Source: an uncultured Verrucomicrobiota bacterium (GTDB lineage: Bacteria; Verrucomicrobiota; Verrucomicrobiia; Opitutales; Opitutaceae). From it: DNA of 52,348 bases. The translations under genes were made by a program, and so were the position numbers. Shown piece by piece: positions 33,011-40,992 of the stretch. How positions within the stretch are numbered: position 1 is the first letter of the stretch; each line of letters begins with the position of its first letter. Location: positions 1-52,348 of the forward strand of contig CAIOCT010000076.1 in assembly GCA_903856725.1 (NCBI GenBank), written 5' to 3'. The notes under the pieces were generated by a model, which did no database searches, was not told where the DNA came from, and saw nothing but the letters and a program-made list of their open reading frames with translations.

Positions 33011-34372
33011 ATGGCCACGCGCCCTTATCTTACAGCTCCGCTCAAGACTGACCAGATGCCGCCAGGCATCCCCTACATCATCGGTAATGAAGCGGCGGAG
33101 CGGTTTAATTTCTATGGGATGCGCGCTGTGCTGACGGTATTCATGACGCAATACCTAGTGAACCGGGCGGGCGGGCGTGATCTGATGAGCGAGAATGAGG
33201 CCAATCAGTGGTATCATTGGTTTGTCGCCTCTAATTATTTTTTCCCTATGCTAGGCGCGATTCTCTCTGATGCTTTCTGGGGAAAATATCGGACAATTTT
33301 TTGGGTATCGCTGATCTATTGTGCCGGAAGTTTGGTGCTCGCTTTTGACCACACCCGGCTCGGGCTCGGTCTAGGGTTGGGCCTGATTGCCTTGGGTTCT
33401 GGCGGCATCAAGCCATGCGTATCCTCGCATGTGGGTGATCAGTTTGGGCCCGCCAATCAGCAACTGCTGTCGCGCGCTTTTAGCTGGTTTTATTTCTCGG
33501 TGAATTTCGGCTCTTTTTTCTCCATTTTGCTGATCCCTTGGTTATTGGCGCACTACGGACCAGGCTTAGCTTTTGGCGTACCTGCCGGATTGATGCTGTT
33601 AGCCGCTTTTGTCTTTTGGCAGGGCCGCTACAAATTTGCGCATATTCCACCTGGTGGGAAAACATTTCTGCGCGATACCTTCAATCGCGCGGGCTACGCG
33701 GCGATTGGTCGACTCGCGGTGCTTTTTTCTTTTGTCGCCATTTTTTGGTCGCTCTGGGATCAAAGCGGCGGGGAGTGGGTATTGCAGGCGCAAAAAATGG
33801 ACCTGCACTTTTTAGGGATTACGTGGCTCGCATCCCAAATCCAAGCGCTTAACGCCATTATGATTTTGGCATTTATTCCGCTCTTTCAATTTTTAATCTA
33901 TCCCGCGATTAATCGAATTTTCCCCTTAACTCCGCTCAGGAAAATTGGGCTGGGTCTGATTGTGACGGGCTTTTCCTTTATGGTCAGCGCGTGGATTGAG
34001 ACGAAAATTGCGATGGGGCTTACGCCCAGCATCGGCTGGCAATTACCTGCCTATGCCTTGCTTTCGGCAGGTGAGGTCATGGTCTCGATTACGGCGCTTG
34101 AGTTTGCTTACACCCAAGCCCCGGCGCATATGAAATCTATTATTATGGCCTGTTACTTATTGTCGGTTTCAGCCGGGAATGCCTTTACCGCACTCGTGCA
34201 CTATTTTATCGCGAATCCGGACGGCACGGTGAAATTGCAAGGCGCGGCTTATTATAATTTCTATGCTGCGCTCGCCATCGGTTGCGTCGGCATTTTTATT
34301 TTTGTAGCGCGGCGTTATCAGGAGAAAAGCTATCTCCAAGGGGAGGCCGCGGCCATCACGCCGCTGAGCTAA
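33011..34372 (+). CDS. POT family transporter (peptide MFS)
   Basis: 453 residues, about 12-14 membrane helices. The proton-coupling ExxERF motif is at 27-32 (EAAERFNFYGM), and GSGGIKPCVSSHVGDQF is the second POT hallmark. The family imports di- and tripeptides in bacteria; its place inside a deoC unit suggests either nucleoside or sugar transport by this member, or loose operon assembly. A TTAACCC box lies 12 bases before the ATG. Confidence 0.9.
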   Translation: MATRPYLTAPLKTDQMPPGIPYIIGNEAAERFNFYGMRAVLTVFMTQYLVNRAGGRDLMSENEANQWYHWFVASNYFFPMLGAILSDAFWGKYRTIFWVSLIYCAGSLVLAFDHTRLGLGLGLGLIALGSGGIKPCVSSHVGDQFGPANQQLLSRAFSWFYFSVNFGSFFSILLIPWLLAHYGPGLAFGVPAGLMLLAAFVFWQGRYKFAHIPPGGKTFLRDTFNRAGYAAIGRLAVLFSFVAIFWSLWDQSGGEWVLQAQKMDLHFLGITWLASQIQALNAIMILAFIPLFQFLIYPAINRIFPLTPLRKIGLGLIVTGFSFMVSAWIETKIAMGLTPSIGWQLPAYALLSAGEVMVSITALEFAYTQAPAHMKSIIMACYLLSVSAGNAFTALVHYFIANPDGTVKLQGAAYYNFYAALAIGCVGIFIFVARRYQEKSYLQGEAAAITPLS

Positions 34373-34415
34373 ATTGATATTTCCGGCCTAAATATTTTAA
34401 CCCCCTGCCCTTAAC

Positions 34416-35282
34416 ATGACTCGTCTCCCCATCACCAAAACACCCAAGGTTTACGTGGGCGGTGCGTTCATTCGCTCGGAAAGTGCGCGCACTTTTCCGC
34501 TAACCAATCCGGCCGGTGATTTTATCGCCAATATTCCCCAGTGTTCGCGCAAGGATTTGCGTAATGCGGTGGAGGCGGCCGCCAAGGCTGGCCCTGGTTG
34601 GGCGAAGCGCACCGCTTATAATCGTGGACAGATTATTTATCGTTTAGGTGAAATGCTGGAGGCTCGCCGGGTCGAGCTGGCGGAAGCTTTGCGACTCGGC
34701 GGTAGCTCTGCCGCGGCGGCCGCTAAGGAAGTTACCGCAACCATTGATCGACTTATCTATTACGCCGGTTGGGCGGATAAGTATGAGCAAGTGCTCAGCA
34801 GTGTTAATCCCGTGGCTTCCCCTTATTTTAATTTTACGGTGTCTGAGCCGATGGGTATCATTGGCTTACTCGCTCCCCAAGAAGCCCCGTTGCTCGCGCT
34901 TATTTCTCTGTTAGCTCCCGCCATTACGAGCGGCAATACGGTGGTTATGCTCGCTTCATCAACGCAGCCCTATCCCGCAATCATCTTGGGCGAAATGCTC
35001 GCGACGAGTGATTTACCTGGCGGGGTGGTTAACTTGCTCACTGGTTTGCGGGCGGAGCTCATCCCCACTTTTGCTACACATACGCATTTGCGGGCCCTCG
35101 GCGGGGTGGCGAATCGGGTCGAGCAGGCCGCGCTTAAGTTGGGCGCGGCGGAGAGTGTGAAACGGGTGGGGCTTTTTTCTGCGGAGCAGCCTATTAATTG
35201 GTTTTCAAGCGAACATCAAAGCGTGGATGCCTTGCGGGCCTATCTTGAGTTCAAGACGGTCTGGCATCCAATGGGAGGCTAG
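34416..35282 (+). CDS. Half-length aldehyde-dehydrogenase-like protein, probably non-catalytic
   Basis: 288 residues covering only the NAD-binding part of the ALDH fold (VGGAFIRSESARTFPLTNPAGDFIANI, then SEPMGIIGLLAPQEAPLLALISLLAPAITSGNTVVMLASSTQ). The NAD-contact Lys of the KPAE motif is replaced (LASS), and no ELGG Glu or catalytic Cys region exists before the stop. The frame is intact with its own start, good codon use and a TTAACCC box 12 bases before ATG, so it is more than decay. Likely a partner or regulatory subunit for the full-length ALDH three genes away. Confidence 0.82.
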   Translation: MTRLPITKTPKVYVGGAFIRSESARTFPLTNPAGDFIANIPQCSRKDLRNAVEAAAKAGPGWAKRTAYNRGQIIYRLGEMLEARRVELAEALRLGGSSAAAAAKEVTATIDRLIYYAGWADKYEQVLSSVNPVASPYFNFTVSEPMGIIGLLAPQEAPLLALISLLAPAITSGNTVVMLASSTQPYPAIILGEMLATSDLPGGVVNLLTGLRAELIPTFATHTHLRALGGVANRVEQAALKLGAAESVKRVGLFSAEQPINWFSSEHQSVDALRAYLEFKTVWHPMGG

Positions 35283-35286
35283 CCTG

Positions 35287-35703
35287 ATGATCGGTCCCGA
35301 AGCTCAACGCGCGCGCGCGCAATTAAAATTTTGGTGGCTGGCGTGGGTTTTCGTCGGGGTCAGCCTGCTGACTATTTATTCTAGCTTCGGCCAGCCGCCG
35401 AGTGTGGTCAGATCTTCGGGAAGCCATCCGCTCACTGGTCTCACCGGGCTGCTGCCCTTGTTTTTAAGTATTATTATCCGCTGGCTGGTATTGCCACGCT
35501 GTACGCACCTTAAGGCAGCGCTTCCATGGTTTATCGTGGGGTTGGCCTTGGCCGAAGCGGCCGGTTTATTAGGCGCATTGTTGGGCGGTGTTTATCGAGC
35601 AAATCTCTGCTTATTAGGGCTGCTTGGCTTCCTCCAATATGCACCAACTTTTGCTCGACAATATCTCGATCCTAAGCCGACGGGGTATATTCCCAATAAT
35701 TAG
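35287..35703 (+). CDS. Small membrane protein at end of deoC unit
   Basis: 138 residues from ATG 35287, four bases after the half-ALDH stop. Four hydrophobic segments, about 15-32, 50-68, 79-97 and 100-116. No family recognised. Tight spacing places it in the operon. Its stop is at the base of the terminator hairpin. Confidence 0.72.
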   Translation: MIGPEAQRARAQLKFWWLAWVFVGVSLLTIYSSFGQPPSVVRSSGSHPLTGLTGLLPLFLSIIIRWLVLPRCTHLKAALPWFIVGLALAEAAGLLGALLGGVYRANLCLLGLLGFLQYAPTFARQYLDPKPTGYIPNN

Positions 35704-35750
35704 CGCGACGGGTGCAGTAAGTGCTCGGCTTACCGATGGTCGCGCTTTTT
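35702..35750 (+). terminator. Terminator of the deoC unit
   Basis: Outer stem of eight pairs (35702-35709 with 35739-35746), inner stem of five pairs (35717-35721 with 35729-35733), then a U tract. It overlaps the 3' end of the convergent ribokinase gene. Confidence 0.7.
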
Positions 35751-36716
35751 TAAAAAGCGGGCAATTTCTCGAGCGATCGGCATCGCGGGGGCAGTACCTG
35801 GTTGCATGACCGCAAGCGCCGCGACCGCATTGGCGTAATGCGCGGCTTCAAAGATATCGTGCTTAAATTTGATGAGGCCAGCAGCGAAGCCGCCCACAAA
35901 GGCATCGCCGGCGCCAGCAGTGTCGACCACTTCCACTTCATGGGCGCGGATGCTGAGAAAGACGTCAGGCTGGGAGACAAAGCAGCCGCGGGATCCCAGC
36001 GTGATAATAACTACAGGGACCTTGAGGCACCGGCAGAGTCGATGGAGCGCCTCAGGCGAGAGGGTGGCGAGAGTCGCTTCCGTAAAAGTGCCCCGTGCGT
36101 TAAAGGGTGCCGTGCGCAATAGATTGGCGCCCGCGGAGGTTTTTTTAATGAGGGCGACAAATTCATTCTCATTGGGAATGAGCACCTCCGTATGTCGGAG
36201 TAAGGTGAGATCACATTGGGGCCCCATGGGTGCGGGGTTAAAAACAGTAATCGCGCCGTTGCGATGGGCGGTGCGCAGAGCAAACGCGATGGTGCTGGGG
36301 TCCGATTCGCCTTGGCAAACGACTACTTGGGCGGGCGCGAGAAGGGCTAAGGGCAAATCGCGCGGGCGCAGACCGAGGTTGGCCCCAAGCGAGATGATGA
36401 TTTGATTTTGTCCGGCGGCATTGACCGTGATAACTGCGGTCCCCGTGGCATGCTTAGGTTTTTCAATAAAATGGGCATCAAGGCCAATTTCCCGAGCAAA
36501 CTTGCGGGCGTTGAGTCCAAATGCATCTCGGCCGATTGCGCCAATAAAAAGAGTTGCCCCGCCTGCGCGCAAGGCCGCGACCGCTTGGTTGAAGCCTTTC
36601 CCGCCAGGCCCGAGACGGAAATCACCAATGATCGACTCGCCAGGCTGGGGGAAATGTTCGGTATAGAACGCGAGGTCCTGATTAAAACTGCCAATGACAA
36701 CTACCGAGTGCTTCAC
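35730..36716 (-). CDS. Ribokinase-family sugar kinase
   Basis: 328 residues from GTG. PfkB-family: N-terminal VIGSFNQDLAFYTEHFPQPGESI with GPGGKGFNQAVA, and the ATP-binding GAGDAFVGGFAAG with the catalytic Asp. Phosphorylates ribose or a similar pentose; beside deoC it could be a deoxyribokinase feeding 2-deoxyribose 5-phosphate to the aldolase, which is inference from context. It converges on the deoC unit and shares the terminator region. Confidence 0.92.
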   Translation of the reverse strand: MKHSVVVIGSFNQDLAFYTEHFPQPGESIIGDFRLGPGGKGFNQAVAALRAGGATLFIGAIGRDAFGLNARKFAREIGLDAHFIEKPKHATGTAVITVNAAGQNQIIISLGANLGLRPRDLPLALLAPAQVVVCQGESDPSTIAFALRTAHRNGAITVFNPAPMGPQCDLTLLRHTEVLIPNENEFVALIKKTSAGANLLRTAPFNARGTFTEATLATLSPEALHRLCRCLKVPVVIITLGSRGCFVSQPDVFLSIRAHEVEVVDTAGAGDAFVGGFAAGLIKFKHDIFEAAHYANAVAALAVMQPGTAPAMPIAREIARFLKKRDHR

Positions 36717-36929
36717 AGCGGCAGACGCTAAAAGGGGCGAGCCTGCGGTGGCGACTAATTTTATAACGCTGGAGGATTTAATTTTACTGAGTTGCCGGAG
36801 TATCGCACCCGGTGTTTTTCAGCGCCGAGGTTGCCAGTGAGATTGGTTTTGCCCTCCGCCTATCCAGTGACTGGTCCGTTGATCCTTTTCCCTCTGCCAT
36901 AAAGTCTGGCTAGGTCTTGTTGGTGGATC

Positions 36930-38153
36930 ATGGCAATAGCCCAAGCCACCAGAGAATATACCACGCGGCCTATAGACGAGCTTGCGACGGCGAGCGTCCC
37001 GCTGTTTTATAATTCCATGCGTACCTTTCCTGCGTTTGATACGGCCGCTAAATTGCAGCATGCGAAGGAACGACTGTATGTACTTTGTCAGCTCAGCGGC
37101 TGGGGTCTTTTTTTGATAATCCAATTTGGATTTGCGCGCGCAGCCGCTTTGGTGAATTCGCCTCAATTAGGTCACGATCAGATGCTAGAAGCAGCCTCGA
37201 TGGTAATGGTGGTGCTCTTAGGCTTGGTTCTCACTCACTATGCGCGACCGTTGATCATGAGGTGGGGCTGGAAACAGCTCGGTTGGCGGCCCCTCTTGCC
37301 GCGCATTGTGCTGATGGCAGCGATATTATCCCTGCTTTGGATGGCCGCGGGGTTTGGTTATTCTTATGGGGTGCTGCAGTTGCCGTGGACTTATAAAAGC
37401 AATCCTGCGATCGTGATTATTGCCTCTTGGCTTAATGGCATGTGCCTCTTGGTGGGTTGGCTCTGCATTTATTTTTTCTATCACATCTATGAGCAATTGC
37501 AGCGGCTCCAGGTCGAACAATTGCGTTTGGTCGCAAATATTAAAGAAGCCGAGCTGCGCGCGCTCAAAGCTCAAGTTAATCCCCATTTTCTTTTTAATTC
37601 TCTCAATAGTCTCCGCGCTTTGATTGATGAGGATGCGCCGCAGGCTCGTGAGGTCGTGACGCGGTTAGCTAACATGCTGCGCTATTCGCTCCAATCAGGT
37701 CAGTTGGAGACCGTTACTCTCGCGGAGGAGTTGCGCACCGTTGAAGATTATCTCGCGCTCGAACAGATTCGTCACGAAAACCGTTTGCGGGTGAGTTGGC
37801 AGATTGCGGCCACGACCCGAACGCAAATTGTGCCGCCCATGTTGTTGCAGACACTAGTAGAAAATGCCGTCAAGTACGGGGTTTCGATTCGGCGCGAGGG
37901 CGGGGAAGTGATGATCTCTGCGCAAATTAAAAATCAGATTCTGGTAATTAGTGTGGTTAATCCAGGTGAACTGGCTGCGCCCAGTAACGCCGCTTCAGCC
38001 TTGGCGGGTTCCTCGACCGGCGTGGGGTTGCGCAATGCTTCTGAGCGCCTTAAATTGCTTTATGGAGAGCGCGCCACGCTCCAGCTGTTCTCCGCTCCGC
38101 CCGGGTGTGTGTCGGCGGTCGTTTCAATTCCCCTGCCAGCCAGCGGCCTATGA
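36930..38153 (+). CDS. LytS/YehU-type sensor histidine kinase
   Basis: 407 residues. Four membrane helices (about 52-72, 87-104, 124-146, 160-184), a short coiled stretch (185-215), then the His_kinase domain with phospho-acceptor His219 in QVNPHFLFNSLNSLRAL and N-box LVENAVKYGV. The C-terminal ATPase G box GVGLRNASERL follows. ATG 36930 used; Met30 is an alternative. Stop overlaps the next gene (ATGA). Signal unknown. Confidence 0.92.
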   Translation: MAIAQATREYTTRPIDELATASVPLFYNSMRTFPAFDTAAKLQHAKERLYVLCQLSGWGLFLIIQFGFARAAALVNSPQLGHDQMLEAASMVMVVLLGLVLTHYARPLIMRWGWKQLGWRPLLPRIVLMAAILSLLWMAAGFGYSYGVLQLPWTYKSNPAIVIIASWLNGMCLLVGWLCIYFFYHIYEQLQRLQVEQLRLVANIKEAELRALKAQVNPHFLFNSLNSLRALIDEDAPQAREVVTRLANMLRYSLQSGQLETVTLAEELRTVEDYLALEQIRHENRLRVSWQIAATTRTQIVPPMLLQTLVENAVKYGVSIRREGGEVMISAQIKNQILVISVVNPGELAAPSNAASALAGSSTGVGLRNASERLKLLYGERATLQLFSAPPGCVSAVVSIPLPASGL

Positions 38154-38878
38154 AAGCGTTGCTCATCGATGACGAACGACTCGCGCGCAATGAACTGCGT
38201 CGATTGCTAAAGACTCACTCAGAAATTGAAATTATTGGCGAAGCGGTCGATGCCGCAGATGCGCTTAGCAAAGTGGAGGCGTTGAAGCCCGATCTGCTAT
38301 TTCTCGATATTCAGATGCCGGGTGATGATGGTTTTATGTTACTCGAGCAACTGGAGCCCCCCTTGCCCTTAGTTATTTTTACCACGGCTTACGATCAATT
38401 TGCGGTTAAGGCCTTTGAATTTAATGCGCTCGATTATCTGCTCAAGCCGGTCGATCCGCATCGGCTGACCGGGGCGTTAGATAAATTGCGAGCGAATCGG
38501 TTCATAGCCACGCCGCGCGTGGCGCCGGCTGGCCTGCGTCGTTTGGCTCCCGAGGATAAGGTATTTGTCCGCGAAGGGGAACATTGTTGGTTTGTCGCGG
38601 TAAAAAATATCCGCCTGTTGGAGTCAGAAGGTAATTACACGCGGCTCTATTTTGAGGAGCAGAAGCCACAATTATTCCGATCTCTGACGGCCATGGAAGA
38701 GCGGCTTGATCCGCAACATTTTTTCCGAGCAAATCGCAAACAAGTCATCAATCTTGCCTGGGTGGAGGGGATCGAACCCTGGTTCAGTGGTGGGTTACTG
38801 GTAAAATTAAAGGGTGGCATGAAGGTCGAGCTCTCCCGCCGACAGGCTCAGGATTTTCGCGAACGCTTAAGCCTGTAA
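38150..38878 (+). CDS. LytR/AlgR-type response regulator (LytTR)
   Basis: 242 residues from ATG 38150. Receiver domain 1-120 with acceptor Asp53 in LLFLDIQMPGDDG, and acidic pocket DDER at 7-10. LytTR DNA-binding domain at about 145-240 (DKVFVREGEHCWFVAVKNIRLLESEGNYTRLYF, FFRANRKQVINLAWVEGIEPWF). Overlaps the histidine kinase by four bases, so the pair is a two-component system. The following ABC exporter genes 90 bases away are candidate targets. Confidence 0.95.
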   Translation: MKALLIDDERLARNELRRLLKTHSEIEIIGEAVDAADALSKVEALKPDLLFLDIQMPGDDGFMLLEQLEPPLPLVIFTTAYDQFAVKAFEFNALDYLLKPVDPHRLTGALDKLRANRFIATPRVAPAGLRRLAPEDKVFVREGEHCWFVAVKNIRLLESEGNYTRLYFEEQKPQLFRSLTAMEERLDPQHFFRANRKQVINLAWVEGIEPWFSGGLLVKLKGGMKVELSRRQAQDFRERLSL

Positions 38879-38968
38879 GGAATTCTTATCAAACCGGAGC
38901 GCATAAAAGTAGCAACAAGCAGTGGCAGGATATTCTGATTTCTTAATTTTTTTTAACCCTCTCCAGCC

Positions 38969-39745
38969 ATGATCGAAGCCCGCAGCCTGACCAAGACCTT
39001 TAAGGACAAGAAGCGCGGTGTCATCACCGCCGTGAACGACGTTTCCTTCACCTGCCGGCCCGGCCAGATCTACGGGCTGCTCGGGGCCAACGGTGCGGGC
39101 AAGACCACCACGCTGCGTCTGCTAGCCACGCTGCTGCAACCCACGAGTGGCGTGGTCCGGCTCGCGGGCTTTGATGCGGCGACGGAGGCGAATCAAGTGC
39201 GGGCTCATGTCGGGTTTCTCGCCGCCAGCACGGCGCTCTATGGGCGGCTCACGGCGCGCGAGATGATTACGTATTTCGGCCGGCTCAACGGACTGGCCGA
39301 TGCGACCATCAAGGAACGGCTCAACCGGCTCGCGGCCGAGCTCGATATGCGGGACTTTCTCGACCGGCGCTGCGAGAAATTTTCCACAGGCATGAAGCAG
39401 AAGACATCCATCGCCCGCACCCTGATCCACGATCCGGCGGTGATGATTTTCGACGAGCCCACTCTCGGTCTCGACGTGATGACCGCTCGTTCCATCGTCA
39501 AATTTGTGCGGGATTGCCGGAATCGCGGCAAGACCGTCATCTATTCCACTCATGTTATGAGCGAGGTAGAGAGGCTTTGCGATGTCGTCGGAATCATCCA
39601 TGATGGGCGGCTCGTGGCCGAGGGCACGCTGGCTGAGTTGCAGCAGCGATTCGGCGAGACCGACATGGAGGAGATTTTCGTCAAGGCCGTTGGCGGCGAG
39701 GCCGTCTTGGCGGCGGCGTTAAAAAATCAAGAAACCATTCCATGA
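38969..39745 (+). CDS. natA: ABC transporter ATP-binding protein (NatA-like)
   Basis: 258 residues. Walker A GANGAGKT (39-46), signature FSTGMKQK (138-145, an unusual LSGGQ variant common in NatA), Walker B VMIFDEPTLGLD (158-169). NatAB-type exporters expel sodium or antimicrobial compounds. The first 30 codons end in G or C 26 times, against 14 for the response regulator just upstream, which hints at different origin. TTAACCC box nine bases before ATG. Overlaps natB by four bases. Confidence 0.9.
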   Translation: MIEARSLTKTFKDKKRGVITAVNDVSFTCRPGQIYGLLGANGAGKTTTLRLLATLLQPTSGVVRLAGFDAATEANQVRAHVGFLAASTALYGRLTAREMITYFGRLNGLADATIKERLNRLAAELDMRDFLDRRCEKFSTGMKQKTSIARTLIHDPAVMIFDEPTLGLDVMTARSIVKFVRDCRNRGKTVIYSTHVMSEVERLCDVVGIIHDGRLVAEGTLAELQQRFGETDMEEIFVKAVGGEAVLAAALKNQETIP

Positions 39746-40983
39746 ACTGGCAAAATATTCTCACGGTTTACCTGAAGGAGCTGAAGGATTCGCTGCGCGA
39801 CCGCCGCACTCTCATCTCCATGATTGTCGTTCCCACGCTGATCATGCCCATCATCATGTTTGGTGTCGGCACCATCATGACTAAGATCATGAAGCAGGCT
39901 CAAAGTGAGACCGTATCGGTAATGATTTTGGGCGCCGCCGACTCGCCAGGCGTAGTCGCCACCTTGAAAGCGGACAGGAAGTTTCGGCTCGTGCCGGAGT
40001 CCGCTGACTACCAGCAGCTGATCTCAGACAAGAAGGTGCGGGTGGCTGTGGCGCTTCCTGCCGGATTCGAGGCGGGCCTCAAGAGCGGCGAAGTACAGAC
40101 CGTGTCCCTCTATTATTATGAAGGAGAGCTAAAATCAGGCTTCGGCCTGAAAGCCGTGCAGGACTTCTTCACGTCCCTGAAGGAAAAGACGATTGAAACC
40201 CGTCTGGCCGACCGGGGTTTGCCAGCGGCCGTCATCAAACCCTTTGTGATCCGGAAGCAGAATGTGGCGCCCCCGGAAAAAGTTGGCGGCAATGCGATCG
40301 GCGGTTTTATTCCCTATTTAATCATCATCCTGTGCTTCACTGGAGCGATGTATCCGGCGATGGATCTCACGGCGGGGGAAAAAGAGCGCGGCACGATGGA
40401 GACGCTGCTGTGTAGTCCGGTTCATCGCATCAATATCGTGGTGGGCAAATTTCTGATGGTGCTTACCGCGTCCCTGACCACCGTGTTGCTGTCGATTGTT
40501 TCCATGGGCGTCAGCGCCGCCATCGGGGTGATGTATTTTGGCGGCACCGCCACGTCGCAAAGCGCGACGGCGGCTATGGTCGGCAAGGCGGCGGAAGGTA
40601 GTAGCATCCCCCTCATCGACCCGGTGGGTTTGATCGGGGTCGCGACCCTGGTCCTGCCGGTCGCAGTGTTCTTTGCGGCCATGTTGCTCGCCATTTCCCT
40701 TTTCGCGAAGAGCTACAAGGAGGCGCAGAGCTACATCTCACCCCTCATCGTCGTAGTCATCATGCCGGCGGTGATCGGCATGCTGCCCGGGGTAGAGCTA
40801 AACGCAAAGCTGGCCCTGGTGCCAATTCTCAATCTTTCGCTGGTGTGCAAAGAGATGCTCTCGGGCGTGTGGCACTGGCCCTACATCGCCTTGATCTTTG
40901 GCTCCTCCTGCCTCTATGCCGCCATCGCGCTCGGGTTCGCTGTTAAAATGTTTAATCGCGAAGACGTCATATTTCGCGCCTAG
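39742..40983 (+). CDS. natB: ABC-2 permease (NatB-like)
   Basis: 413 residues. N-terminal helix (about 24-45), a large extracytoplasmic domain (about 50-190), then five to six C-terminal helices, with the ABC-2 motif GEKERGTMETLLCSPVHRINIVVGKFLMV. The start codon overlaps the natA stop. Same GC-rich third-position codon use as natA. Sodium or lantibiotic export is likely from family and the two-component neighbour; substrate not proven. Confidence 0.88.
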   Translation: MNWQNILTVYLKELKDSLRDRRTLISMIVVPTLIMPIIMFGVGTIMTKIMKQAQSETVSVMILGAADSPGVVATLKADRKFRLVPESADYQQLISDKKVRVAVALPAGFEAGLKSGEVQTVSLYYYEGELKSGFGLKAVQDFFTSLKEKTIETRLADRGLPAAVIKPFVIRKQNVAPPEKVGGNAIGGFIPYLIIILCFTGAMYPAMDLTAGEKERGTMETLLCSPVHRINIVVGKFLMVLTASLTTVLLSIVSMGVSAAIGVMYFGGTATSQSATAAMVGKAAEGSSIPLIDPVGLIGVATLVLPVAVFFAAMLLAISLFAKSYKEAQSYISPLIVVVIMPAVIGMLPGVELNAKLALVPILNLSLVCKEMLSGVWHWPYIALIFGSSCLYAAIALGFAVKMFNREDVIFRA

Positions 40984-40992
40984 CCGCCCGCG

